Shown here one piece after another: positions 49,386 through 61,900 of a DNA stretch of 64,000 nucleotides (within the stretch, counting starts at the first letter, position 1; every line of letters starts with the position of its first letter). The position numbers and the translations under genes are program-made. The notes beneath the pieces are model-generated. The model had not been told where the DNA came from. It made no database searches and saw only the letters and a program-made list of their open reading frames with translations. Source of the stretch: Punica granatum (taxonomy: Eukaryota; Streptophyta; Magnoliopsida; Myrtales; Lythraceae); assembly GCF_007655135.1 (NCBI RefSeq), contig NC_045128.1:23282811-23346810 (forward strand), given 5' to 3'.

Positions 49386-49988
49386 GATCAGGACGAAACA
49401 GAGAGAGAGCGAAACTGATCTTTCTCCAAGAGGAAACAACGTCGCTTAGCTCGTGCTTGGAGGGTGTTATGAGAGAGAGAGAGAGATAGAGCAGAGAGAG
49501 CGGGAGTTATGAACCAGAGACGAACTATAAAAGAGAAGACAAAAAAAAGGAATAAATTAAGGCAGTTTCAAATTTGATAATAAATTGGACAGTTACATAG
49601 AAGGACGATATTGATGAATACGATGTTTTCTGTCAAGTGTTAACGATAGATAGGACGGAGGGATAGATTTGATGTTATCAAGGACCAAACTGACGTGACG
49701 GAGGACCGAATTGATGTGACCAGACATAAATTCGATGTGCCCAGGAACGATTTTGATGTGAGAAAGGACGAATTCGATTTTACCATGGAGGAAAAATAAC
49801 AAGAAAATAATAAAAACAAAAACCAAATAGAAAAGGTTCAACCAAAAAATATAAATAAAAATGAATAGGTAATAACAAAAAGGCCAAAAAAAAAAAAAAG
49901 GCGCCTTGCGAGTGAGCCCTTCCCTTCCTCACACTCAATTTCCACTGCGAAGGCTTCTTCATTCTTCTTCTTCTTCATTCTGCTCCCA
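49386..49988. promoter_or_regulatory. Divergent interval before TOP3B, with degenerate repeats
   Basis: Holds a (GA)n patch near 49470-49500 and, at about 49605-49785, a run of five or so imperfect 20-25-bp units of the pattern GGACGAATT.GATGTGA, possibly subterminal repeats of the adjacent transposon. From about 49900 the sequence becomes CT/TTC-rich, typical of a plant 5' leader, directly before the TOP3B start. Regulatory roles are inferred from position. Confidence 0.45.
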
Positions 49989-52900
49989 ATGGCTCCTCCG
50001 AAGGTTCTCATGGTGAGTGAGTTACCATCCATCCCTTCCATGTTCATAAGATTCTTTTCACTCCAATCAGTATCTTCTCATTGCGTATCGCTTTCTGTTC
50101 CGCTCCAGGTAGCCGAGAAGCCGAGCATAGCTGCCTCCATAGCCTCCGCGTTCTCACGAGACCAAGTAATTTCCTCCCTCCCATACTCGCCCTTCTCTTA
50201 CTTAATTAGCCCTAATTTGGATTTGCTGTGCGTCACTCCCATGATTGCTGATGTTCCCAGTCGGTGAAATTCAGTAATACTACGCGTTGGTCGTTTTGGC
50301 CCGTTGATGATGGAGGAATGCAGTTTAATTCTGCTTATGAGTCCAATCAGTTGGTTAATCTCTGCCCACGAATGCGAACATCGACCACTGACCGGGCATT
50401 TTGTTCTTACTGATTGAAGCATTTGGTTTTTGGGGTGCCTAAGCTTTTCAAGAAATTTGAGTTTTTTGAGAAATAAACAGACATTAGGTCTTTGGTCTCT
50501 TTAAGGGAATCTCTTTAGTCTTGGAGGAGTTCCTAATCTTTTGAGATCACAAGTTTTTCATTTCTGTTAGGGCTTTCTTTTGTAAGTTAAATGTTTCTTT
50601 ATTTTTTTTTAAGCGACAATTCATATTAATGGTATGTGTCCACAACAATGGAAAGCTTTTATTTTTTCCAGATCCCATAAGGAAGTTTGAGACTTACACG
50701 AAAAATTGTATCTTTTTCCATCGGGCACAACTTTGAAGTCTAGTGGTTAATACTGCATATCAAGTTGCATATTGTCTTACAAATGCATGCCTGCTAGAAA
50801 AATTGGTTTTGGTTCCATAGCAGTGAGCAGATTTTGGGTATTAAAGCTCGATTATGAGATTTTAAGAAACATCTTTATGGGCTTGCGCTTGTTTTATCTT
50901 TTGAGTGTTCTGCATGGTTTCTAGATTTGATTATATGATGTAACTATTAATCATGTGAACAATACAGTTATCTACTCGAAGGGGTGCTACAACGGATGTC
51001 CATGAATTTAATGGGATGTTTCTTGGATTTCATGCACAATACAAAGTAACCTCGGTCATTGGACATGTCTTCAGGTGCGTTGTGCTCTGTTTGGTGACAT
51101 ATTATTGTCAATGGCACGGGTTCTTTTTGTGGATCAAGGTTGAAGATGTCATCATCCTACTGTTGGTGATGCTATAGGTCAAAGTTCTTCGCATTGTCAA
51201 GACTGGTCGTTCTCTGTAATCATTATCTTATGTTCCTAAGTACCATGTTGAGAAAAATTATAAGCAGACTCTAAGCATATGTCTCAGGATGTGCTGCTTT
51301 TACGTTTGGTTTTCTTGAGTTGCATGCTCTCTATCAACATTCAGATGCATGGAAGCCGTGATCAATGCATTCAGTCTTACTCTGAAGTTTTAAATTTGGC
51401 TGGCCCTGTTAGTGAGCTAAAAATCAGCCTTTTAGAGGTTTAAGGGACAGAGTTAGAGCACTCCGTGCCTGTATTTAAGTTTCTGAGTATCGCTGACCTC
51501 TACTAATTCCACAATCTACTGAATTTTGCAGCATCCATGAAAGCCTACAGATTTCTCTTTGTACTCATGCACAAACAAGAGTTCGTATATGTATTTGAGA
51601 CATCCATTTGAGACATCCACTTTTATACTAGAAATGGTCTGCGTGTGATTATTGTCGCTAGTTTTACTATATACTCAGTCACTCAGATGCCATTATTTAT
51701 CGTTTCATTAAGCCGCTTGAGTCAGAAGTTACTGTGCTTGGTACCAGAGCAGCTTATGGCGTAAAGTACCTTTTATTGTTTAGCTTCTACATCAGTATCT
51801 TGAAACTGTCACACAGCTAGACTGAGCTTCACATTGCCTCCAGTATCTTAAACGGTCCTGAATTTTCGTCTTTTCCTTCTGATCTAGTGTAGATTTTCCA
51901 GCAGCATATCAAGATCGGGCTGCCACGGATCCTTTGGATCTCTTCCAAGCTCAAGTTATTAAAACAGAGGCAAATCCAAAGGCAAGCTGTTCTCATATTA
52001 TTTGCTGATCTTCTCTCATATTTGTTTCTTACTTGATATCTAATGCCCTAAAGTGCAGTCATCCTGTAAAAACCAAAGAAATGTGAAGAAAAAGGAGCTT
52101 ACTGCTTGGCTAGTTAACCAATTGACTACAATTTGGAGAAATAAACTTCATTTTCTGAACTTGTACCAGCCTTTATATTCTCTCCTTAAACTCTTTTCTT
52201 TAGTCAATTACTCTACTTTTAATGTTTTCTCAATCTAGGTTATGGGGACATTAAGAAAAATAGCTACTTTAACTGGTTGAATTGAGACTAGGGCCTATTT
52301 GTTGTGATGCAACTTTAGCCAGGAGTTATGTCTGAACTAGAGACAAACACTGTAGTTAGTAGAACTGGATGAGTTAGATGGCAGTGCTTTAAATGAATCT
52401 TCTTCAAATGTATCTCTTTCAAACGTGAAATTTTTAATTTCAAAATTAACAGCAATAACAGTTCTGAAAGCGACTATAAATTTCTAACTATATATGGCTA
52501 TCTAACTTGGAAACTGCATCCATTTGGATTGAAATCTTTGCAAAACCAAAGGTTAAAGGAAAGATAGTGCCACTATCTTAAATTCCTGGATTTGGAAAGT
52601 TGAAAATTTGCAATAGCAACTTTCTTAGAGAGTAAAATTTCAGAAGAGAAGGAAAGGGAGGTGAAGAATTGACAATTATGTTTGATTTTTGTTTGGAAAT
52701 TTAAAAACTACGATTATGTTATGTTTTTGTTTGGAAATTTATAAACTACAGTTATGTTCTGTTTTTGTTTGGAAATTTAAAAACTAAGTATCATGAGTTG
52801 TCAACTGGTTGACTCACTACATTGAACTAGTTTTCAACTGGTTGACCAGTTGAAAGTTGATCTGCCCATGGTGCTGGTTGACTCACCGACACATGGCCGG

Positions 52901-55900
52901 TTTGAGAACATTGATATTACTTAGTATGTATTTATACTGAATGACAAAATAATCACCACCATTGAAAATGCTATATCTCGTTGATCACTTCTAAAACCCT
53001 GTGCCTCTTCCATCGGCGAATGTGCAGGGGCATTATTGCAATTTATTCTATAATCCAATTAAGAAACTGCAGCAATGCTAAGTTATAGTTATGACGACCT
53101 GATGATCTTCTAGAACAGTATCGGCTAATGTTTTCAATGAAGAAGCATGTCTGGAAATTGCTCTTCAATGACAAATCTTCAATCATTTGTTACCTGCGTT
53201 GATGATTGGAGGATAACTCCACCTGAGTCGTATATATCTTTGCTTTTCTTATGTTTATCTATTAGGAGACTACTTCCATCCCTTTGCTTCAGGTTCATAT
53301 CCTTTGAAAGTTGACCCAATTCATTTTTAAGCCGCCCGTAGAGCCAATCGGGGCACTACTTACTGACTAAAAGTGGAGAAATGCTGCACTGTAGAAGAAA
53401 TAAATTTGATAGAACTGATGATTGTCAAGTAATTGGTACTTAAGAGTTAAGACAATGTAAAATGTGGTTTCTTTTTTCTTTTTTAACCGCAGAGGCTTAA
53501 TTGTCTATGGAAGTATTTTTACTATATAATTATGATTCATCGATGTCAATTTCCATTTATCATCTGCCATTTTTTTTAATATTAACTATATTCAACTTTT
53601 AATCTTGTATCCAGGCTCATGTTCAAAGGCACTTAAGCCAAGAAGCAAGGGGATGTGCTCATTTAGTATTATGGTTAGATTGTGATCGTGAAGGAGAAAA
53701 TATATGCTTTGAAGGTAATTCTTTTTTGTTTTTCTCTACTATTATAAAGGCCTATGCCCTCTTTCATCGCATTTTTAGTTTCCCAATTCGCCTAGGCTTA
53801 TGTGGATTAAATTAGAACCATTAGATTGAGGTCATTATAGTGAATTGATTAATAATAACTCTCACTAACTCTTTCCCACTTGTCTCACAATCCTATTTTT
53901 TCTCCCTGCCCTCCCTCTCCCTCCCAACTTTTCCAACGTCTTCTTCATGTTTTACTCTTTTTTTTTTCTTTTTTTACCCCCATTGTAAATTTTTAAGCAG
54001 CAATTGAAGGTAATTTAATAAAAACTATGGAGTGCTTTGACATTTATGTCAATTTTTAGTCTTTTTTATGTATAATTTCCGAGTACACAAACATATATAC
54101 ATGTTTTGTAATATTATATGGTTGACAATTGCTAACAGCTATGAGAAAACTGATGTATTGTTAAGGTAGGTTATGAAAGGGTGATATACTGATTATATAT
54201 ATGTGTGTGTGCTTATATAAATATAAGATGCAGGGCAATTAAAAAAGAAACTGCAGCTGTCAACCCCTTCCATGGCTCTTTGCTTCTCCATTTATCTAAA
54301 ATTTGGAGAGTTGGAGCTATGGGAGCACTTTATATTAATCCTATGTCATGCGTCCATTCCCTTTTAATTGTTGCTTCTGTACCCTGCTTATTCCCCATAT
54401 TGCATAAAAGCCACAATGAATCCTTCCCCATCTCTGGAAATTCTTGGCACCCCAGATCAATTAAAGTAAAGCTTTGGGACTTTGTCCGAAGATTCCTTCT
54501 AATATAATTTGGATATCAATGTAGTGAGTAAAGATTGTGACGACTTTGGTGTTTAAATGATGCTACATATCAATTTCTCGTTGTTATCCGTTTGTAAATG
54601 ATTTGAATGCTGAGTATTGACCAAATTGAATTCCAAAATTTCAGGACGATTGAATGTAACTCACATATATATAAGTATAAAATTATGTTTTACTGAAAAT
54701 AACATCCACTGTTAGGGATTGAAATCTGCAAACTTAAGGGTTCTCATTTCATGTTGGTTCATTTCTGCTTAATTCATCATTTTCTCTTGTTAATTATTGT
54801 GGATGGCAGTTTTCCAATGAGTAACTAAATATGTACTAGAAACAGAAGTTGTATGCCTAAATTGCTCTGCCAAGTTGAGTGTCTTGAAGAGCATTACTTT
54901 CAAGATCAAATTTTATTGAATGCAGACCATTCTTAGGCTTTTCGTCATTTGTACTTTGTATATGGAGGGTATACTCCATCATTTTACCAAAAGTATGGAC
55001 CACCGGAGAAAAGGTAACTGGAAGAATGGACAATGGATATATATTACTAAATGGAGAATGACTGCCACAGAATTATTAAAAATAATAGGAATTTGTTAAG
55101 TTTGTAGGACTTAAAAAGAAAATGCTCTTAGTGGGCACTTTAAAGAACGATGCGGTCAATGATTTTCACATGATTATATATGAAGATATGCTGTAAATTG
55201 TTTTTACCTTTCCTATTTGTCTTTTAATGGGGATAGGATTGCTGACCTGCAGCAAACGTAGACTATGATAATATGGTGTTGAATCAGTATGGATTCACAT
55301 ATATAAGGAAAAAAAAAATCTATAATACAATTGAAGTCTAATTATCAAGGTGGTGGTCTAATCAATATCAGGTTCTTGTGGGATTGCTTTGTCAATTCTT
55401 GATGTTTTGGTAGAGAGAGTGTGGTCAGGGAGTTGCAATTTCTCCCTTTAATTTGTGATCTTTAATCCTTTATCTAATGGCTCTTTTTTTTTTTTTTGAT
55501 GAGACCTAGCCTCCCACAAGAATAAATATTGGAGTTTTGTGATAACTTGTCTTTTAATGCAAACTTCAATTGATCAGCAGCATCCATGTCGTGACAGTGA
55601 TAGTGATAGATGATAGTCATGCTTTAACCTAGCAAGATCATTATATTACTTCAAACACCTTCATAATTTGAAGTGACTTGCTTGGCAGTTATGGGCATTG
55701 GGAAGAATTGTAAAAGGTGGTCAGAGGCGGTGCTTTGTTGTATGGAAGGGTGAAAAATATAGGACTTGTTTCTTCAACTAAACTTCAGAAAATTATCTGG
55801 CATATTTTTAGGGGCAGAAACATTTTGGGGGTAGTGGACATTGGAATGGGCCAGTTCTTTTTCTTGTTTCCAATTGAATTTTAGTTGGATTTTTGTGTGG

Positions 55901-58900
55901 ATCCTTTTTTTAATACATAAATTAAAATATATATAAATTTGGTGTATGTGGTGAAGTGTGAGCATCGGTTAGGTGGCAGCCGTTATGACACGTGGTTCGC
56001 TCTGAAGTTATAATGAGACCTAAGGTGATGGGCATCGAAATGACGTAAAATGATTAACTTTGGTGACAGAGGATCTATGCTGTTGTTTTATTAGGTGTAA
56101 CATAGTCTGTGAGCGTCCTTCATGGAGAATGAGTAGGATGTGTTTTTCTTAGTAGATTGGAAAACTATATCTTCGTTTTATGGCATGCAGAGCAGTGGAA
56201 TGTGTTACTTTTGATTCTGTAGGTTATAGTAATATTATCATTTTCTAGATCCAAATTCTTTTGCATATTGACATGTTGTTACATGTGCTTTACCTTGTCT
56301 TGTCTTTTTCTCCCCAGTTATTGAATGCACTGGCTTCAATATAGACATGGAAAGAAGAAGAAGGATTCATCGTGCACGGTTTTCATCTGTTACTGAGAAA
56401 GACATCCTAAAGGCTATGGACAACCTAGTTGGGCCCAACAGAAATGAGGCGTTGGCTGTAGACGCTCGTCAGGAGATAGATTTGAAAGTGGGAGTTGCAT
56501 TTACACGCTTTCAGACGAATTATTTCCAAGGAAAATATGGGAACCTTGATGCTAGAGTTATTTCGTCAGTCTCTCTCTCTCTCTCTACCTTACGGATTTC
56601 CACACTGATGCCTTCCACATAAACTCATAATCCTCGCTTTTAGGTCTTCTCTCCTGCATGGCATGTGCGGCTATCACATTCTGCTTATTCACAATTTTCT
56701 TTTTGAGGCTGAATGATTGATATAGTTACTTTTCAAAATTTGGTTTTTGGAGTCACTATTCTGATGATTTTTCATCTCATGCTGTTATTATATATTCTTA
56801 CTCATCCTTGTTAGTTGCTTGTTTCAGATACGGGCCCTGCCAAACTCCAACACTCGGTTTCTGTGTACAAAGGTATTTGCAAATTACTACTTTTAAGCCA
56901 GAAAAATTTTGGACCCTGCATCCTTACCTATATCTAAATGGTCACGAGGTTAAGCTCGAATGGGAACGTCAAAAGCTATTTGACCCCGATGTGAGTTTTT
57001 CTATCCTTTTGATGTTCTGTTGTATCCTTTTCTTATTTATCAGGTTCAGGTGGAAAATTTTCTTTCCATTTATTATCATTCAGAAGTAGACATGCTTAAA
57101 ATCCTCTTTATGGAAAGCATTTTCTCAGCTACATATACTTCTGCGCATGCAGGTGGCAGTGATGTTTCAAAATCTGGTTATAGATGATGGAATTTTAGAA
57201 GTCACTGATATATCTGAAAAGCAGGAGACTAAAGGTCGTCCTCTCGGTCTTAATACAGTGAATCTTTTAAAGGTAATAGGAAAATATAGAATTAATGTCA
57301 TTAATATCTCGATTGCTCTAGAACCGAATAATTTGCTTGCCAGGTTGATAGTGGTGTATGTGCTCTTTTAATCCTTTTGCCGCTGTACAGATCAATCTGT
57401 GCCTGCAGAGTTTCATTTTTACTGACATAAGGAAGCCACCTCAACATTTTTTGGCATTCAACAAGAGTTCGGCAGAATAATTTTTAAATGCCATAGCTCA
57501 CCAAAATGATTTGTTTTGGAATAGCCAACAAAATGATCTACTCAAATTAGTCTTAAAATTATTTTTTAAATAATGGCTTTGTTTGGCCAAAATAATAGTG
57601 GCTTTGTTTTCTTATAGCCAAAACCATTTTTAAAGTGTTGCGGGTGCTTGCAATTGAATAAATATACTTATAATTAGTCTATTTTAGGTTGCATCAAGTG
57701 CCTTGGGTTTGGGACCTCAATTGGCCATGCAACTAGCTGAACGTTTGTATACGCAAGGCTTCATCAGGTTTTCCCTTTGCTTTATTCCAATTTTTCAGTT
57801 TTATCTCCTGTGCGATTGGCTCTTCTTTGTGTAACTTTTAAGTTTATAATAGCGCTGGCTGCCTAAATACTGTCGACAAGTTCTAGTATTTTCTTCATTT
57901 CTTATGAAAGTAATTTCTTGAGGGTGTTATCTTTTCATTGGATGTTTTGCTTGGTGAGTTCAACCTACGTTTCTGCTGCATTTTATTTGGTCCTGCCAAT
58001 AAAAAAAAAAAATTAGGGAAAGAAAATTAATTCCTTTTTGACCACACCCAAGAGCAGAACTAATATGGACTAAAAAGATACTTGTTTTGTCCTTTGCTTT
58101 TCTTTTATTTTCCTTTTGCATCAGTTAAGAGTACATTGGTTTTAAAATTTAAGACTTCGCACCATAGTGAGGAATCTCAACATGCTTGAGATCTTTAATT
58201 AATCCTTCAGTGGTAACTGAGGTTTGCTTTTCTTTATCATTGGTCATATCATATCTAAGTCTTTGTATCTTCCACCTTTCACGTGCTTCATCAGCTATCC
58301 ACGCACAGAGAGTACAGCCTATCCTTCTTCATTTGACTTCAGAGGTACTCTTGCTGCACTTGTGAACAACCCAACAAGTGGCAATTATGTGGAGAAACTG
58401 CTCGCTGAAGGTTTTCACAAGCCACGAGGAGGAGTAGATGTGGGAGATCATCCTCCTGTTACCCCTATCAATTCTGCAACAGAGGATATGCTTGGAAACG
58501 ATGCCTGGAGACTTTATCAGTATGTTTGCCAACACTTTTTGGGTAGTGTGTCCCCTGACTGCAAGTATGTTAGGTAAGAACTCTGTTATTTTTGCTCTCG
58601 ACCTCCACTGCTGCTATTTAACTGCTTTCTCCCTTACAACTGTGCACAAAGCGTTTTCTTACTATGTTCAACAATTCATTACAAATTAACAAGCTTTTTT
58701 TGGTCGAAAAAATTCTTACCTCCAAAGTTTATTCCAGAGTCGTCTGTAAGTTTCATAATTCCAACTTCGCGTGTTAAGATATAACAGCTAATAGGATAGA
58801 AATACGCGTGTTGCATGGTAGCACAATATTGAAAGTCATACAATTTTCTATACATATATGTGCTAGAAGATGGAGAAAGAATGATTTCAAATTTAAGATA

Positions 58901-61900
58901 TTTATTGATCATTAAGCAAGATTCAATTTTGGAAGAAGTAGCATAAAGATCAACTTAAGGGGTTTCAATAATTGCATGTTTACATCAGTATAATTTTTTT
59001 TTATTTTTTTTGGGCATATTGATTTCCTTTCTAAAGATGATACTATTATTTACGGCCCATATAAGAACAATATGGGTTAAATGGAGTATAGCCATGCTTT
59101 AATATATAATTAAATGTCAAACATGCATGTCCATCGTTGTTATCCCATTCAAGTACTTACGAGTACCAACAAAAAAGAGAAATATATTGACCAACTATGC
59201 AATAAAAATTGGGTAAATTACATTGGTGGTCTAAAAAGTTTTAATAATGTATGAGGTTGGTCCAAAAAGTTTTTTTTGCTACTTGATAGTACAAAATGTT
59301 TCGGAGTTATAACATGATAGTACAAACCGTTATCTCACCATTGACGCCGTCATCTCGCCATTGACATGGGTGGACCTTTAAGTTAATTAAAGAAACATTT
59401 TGTACTATTATGTGACATCTGTAAAACATTTTGGACCATTAAGTGACAACTTCAAAAGAGTTTGAACCATTATGTAACGTTCCACCAACTCCTAAAAACA
59501 TATCAGAGCCACGTGTCGGCCACGTCAGCTTCGCTTGACAGTGTCAATGGTGAGATAACGGTTTGTACTATCATGTAACAATTTTGAAACATTTTGTACG
59601 ATCAAGTAACAAAAAATTTTTTTTGGACCAACCTGATACATTATTAAAACTTTTTGGACCACCAGTGTAATTTACCCATAAAAATTAGTAAAGGCTATAT
59701 TCTACAAAATCAATGTCAAATGGGTAAATAGTGGACCAAAATATAATGCGTTATCCTTAAAATTTCTTAGAACTTGAGTATTTAGAATTTGACCGGAAAT
59801 AAGAGTGGTCATCATTATCCTTTGCATAATAAAGCCCTAGCTTTAGACAAATGAGACACTATATATAGCAGCGTAAGCTCTGTAGTAGAGGAGAACACCA
59901 CATTAACAAGATAAGTTAGTTTTGAAATTCACCATACTTGCGTAAATGTCTTGGTTAAAATTTCTTAGAACTTAGCATGTATTTGTTTCAACTTAATCAA
60001 AGAAGTGCTTAAAACCACTTAATGAGTAAGTAACAAAATTTGACTTAATGAATTAAGTCATTCTTCACCCGTCACAAAATATCTTCTCATCCTAATTATT
60101 CCTCCTCTCTTCCTATACATATCTTTTCTTAACTAATTAAGTGCTTAATTTTTAAGCACTTAATTTATTAAACACCACCTTAGAGTATCTAGATATTGAC
60201 TGAAAATGAGAGTGGTCATCATTATCCTTTGCATAATAAAGCCCTGGCTTTAGACAAATGAGACACTATATATGGGACTGTATTAGCTCTGTAGTAGAGG
60301 AGAACACCACATTACCAAGATAAGTCAGTTTTTTAATTCACCATACTTGCGCAAATGTCTTGGTTAAATTTTGGCCATGATGACTAGAGAATAGTCAGAT
60401 CATCATATTTGTGCAAATGTCGTGAAATTCACCATACTTGTGCAAATGTCTTTGTTAAAATTTGGCCATGATGGCAAGAGAATAGTCAGATCATCATGCT
60501 TGCGGCTGGAGATGAAAAAGAAAAGACAATTTGCCAATTATATTGACATCTATTTATTTCCAGGTCAATTTTTAAAAATAATTTTCACTGAAAACACAAA
60601 GATCTAATAATTTAGACAGATTGAGGGGAATAAGTTGTCCTTATAAAAAATAAAGCAATAGAGGAGGAGAGGAGAGGCCTCCACATTGAAAAGACAGATC
60701 AAGGGCTGAATATCAGAAAGCTTTATGATTTCATATAGAACATTGGATGCCTTCTTATATGCTTCATTTGGTATGATCAATGTGTATAAAAGGAAATTTG
60801 AGGCTGTATTATCACACATTGATGATGGCTACCTTGGTTTTTTGTTTGTCTTTCAAGTTCTATTTCTTCAAACCCTTTGAATTTTCTTTTAAGATGGGTA
60901 TCCACAGAATCTGAAGAACATAAAAAATCGAGCAAGTAAAAGGAAAGGTCTCTCTTTTTTCTCCTTTCAACATCTCAAAGTTAATATAATCATAGGTTTT
61001 ACTTCAGTTATAAAACGATTGAAGTGGACCAGTTATTCTGCTACACCACTGTTTTTTATGAATAACGAATATCGAATTGCTACTGATATGGGATAAGGTT
61101 TGTTATGAGGATAGAATGCTAGTTGATATTAATTGGACAACCAAAAAGTGGATTAGAAAAACTGTGCTTTTGTTGGTCTGTTAAGTTACTGAACTGTTTA
61201 TATCAAGCAGGCGTAATACATGGCAAGCCTGTTATTTGATCGTAAAGCTTTTTGTTGATTGAAAAAGCCATGACTCGATTTTGCCTTCTGTCTCTTGGCA
61301 GAGCACATTTCACACAATAAGCACATTGACAACTGTAAACTCGCATTTCTTCTGTCAATCATTTCTTTGTAGGCCTTGGAAATATTTTAAGAAGACTGGA
61401 GAATCTCTTACAGGGTGGACTTGGATTGTTTATTGTCTGTTTGCAGGACAAAGGTAGAATTTACAATTGGTGGTGAATCGTTCCATTGTGTAGGACTGCG
61501 TGTTACTGCCAAAGGATTCACATCCATTATGCCATGGCTGGCTGTGAGCGAGAAAACTCTGCCACAGTTTACCAAAGGGGAGAAGCTGGAAGTTTCGAAA
61601 GTGGAGCTTTATGAGGTTGAGTTTCCAGCTTCAAACAAGATAATCTGCTGTCTTTTGTACGCATTTGTTCTGTGTAGATATTTACTTTTAATTCCCATCT
61701 TCTCGTTGACCTCTGATCATGGTCTGAATGCATGGTTCTGAAGATATTTTGAAACATTGTACTGAATGTAACATTGGTTAAACCCAACATATATGCCAAA
61801 CAGGTTAGCCTATCACATGATAAGAGTTTACGCGTTAATTGTTTTGATATAACGGACGTAACCAACAGAGAAAAACTAAAACTAAAACAAAAACGGAAAC

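Noticed and set aside
53740..56300. Short open frames in TOP3B intron 5
   Set aside because: No domain is visible, and the flanking exons splice in phase across the interval.
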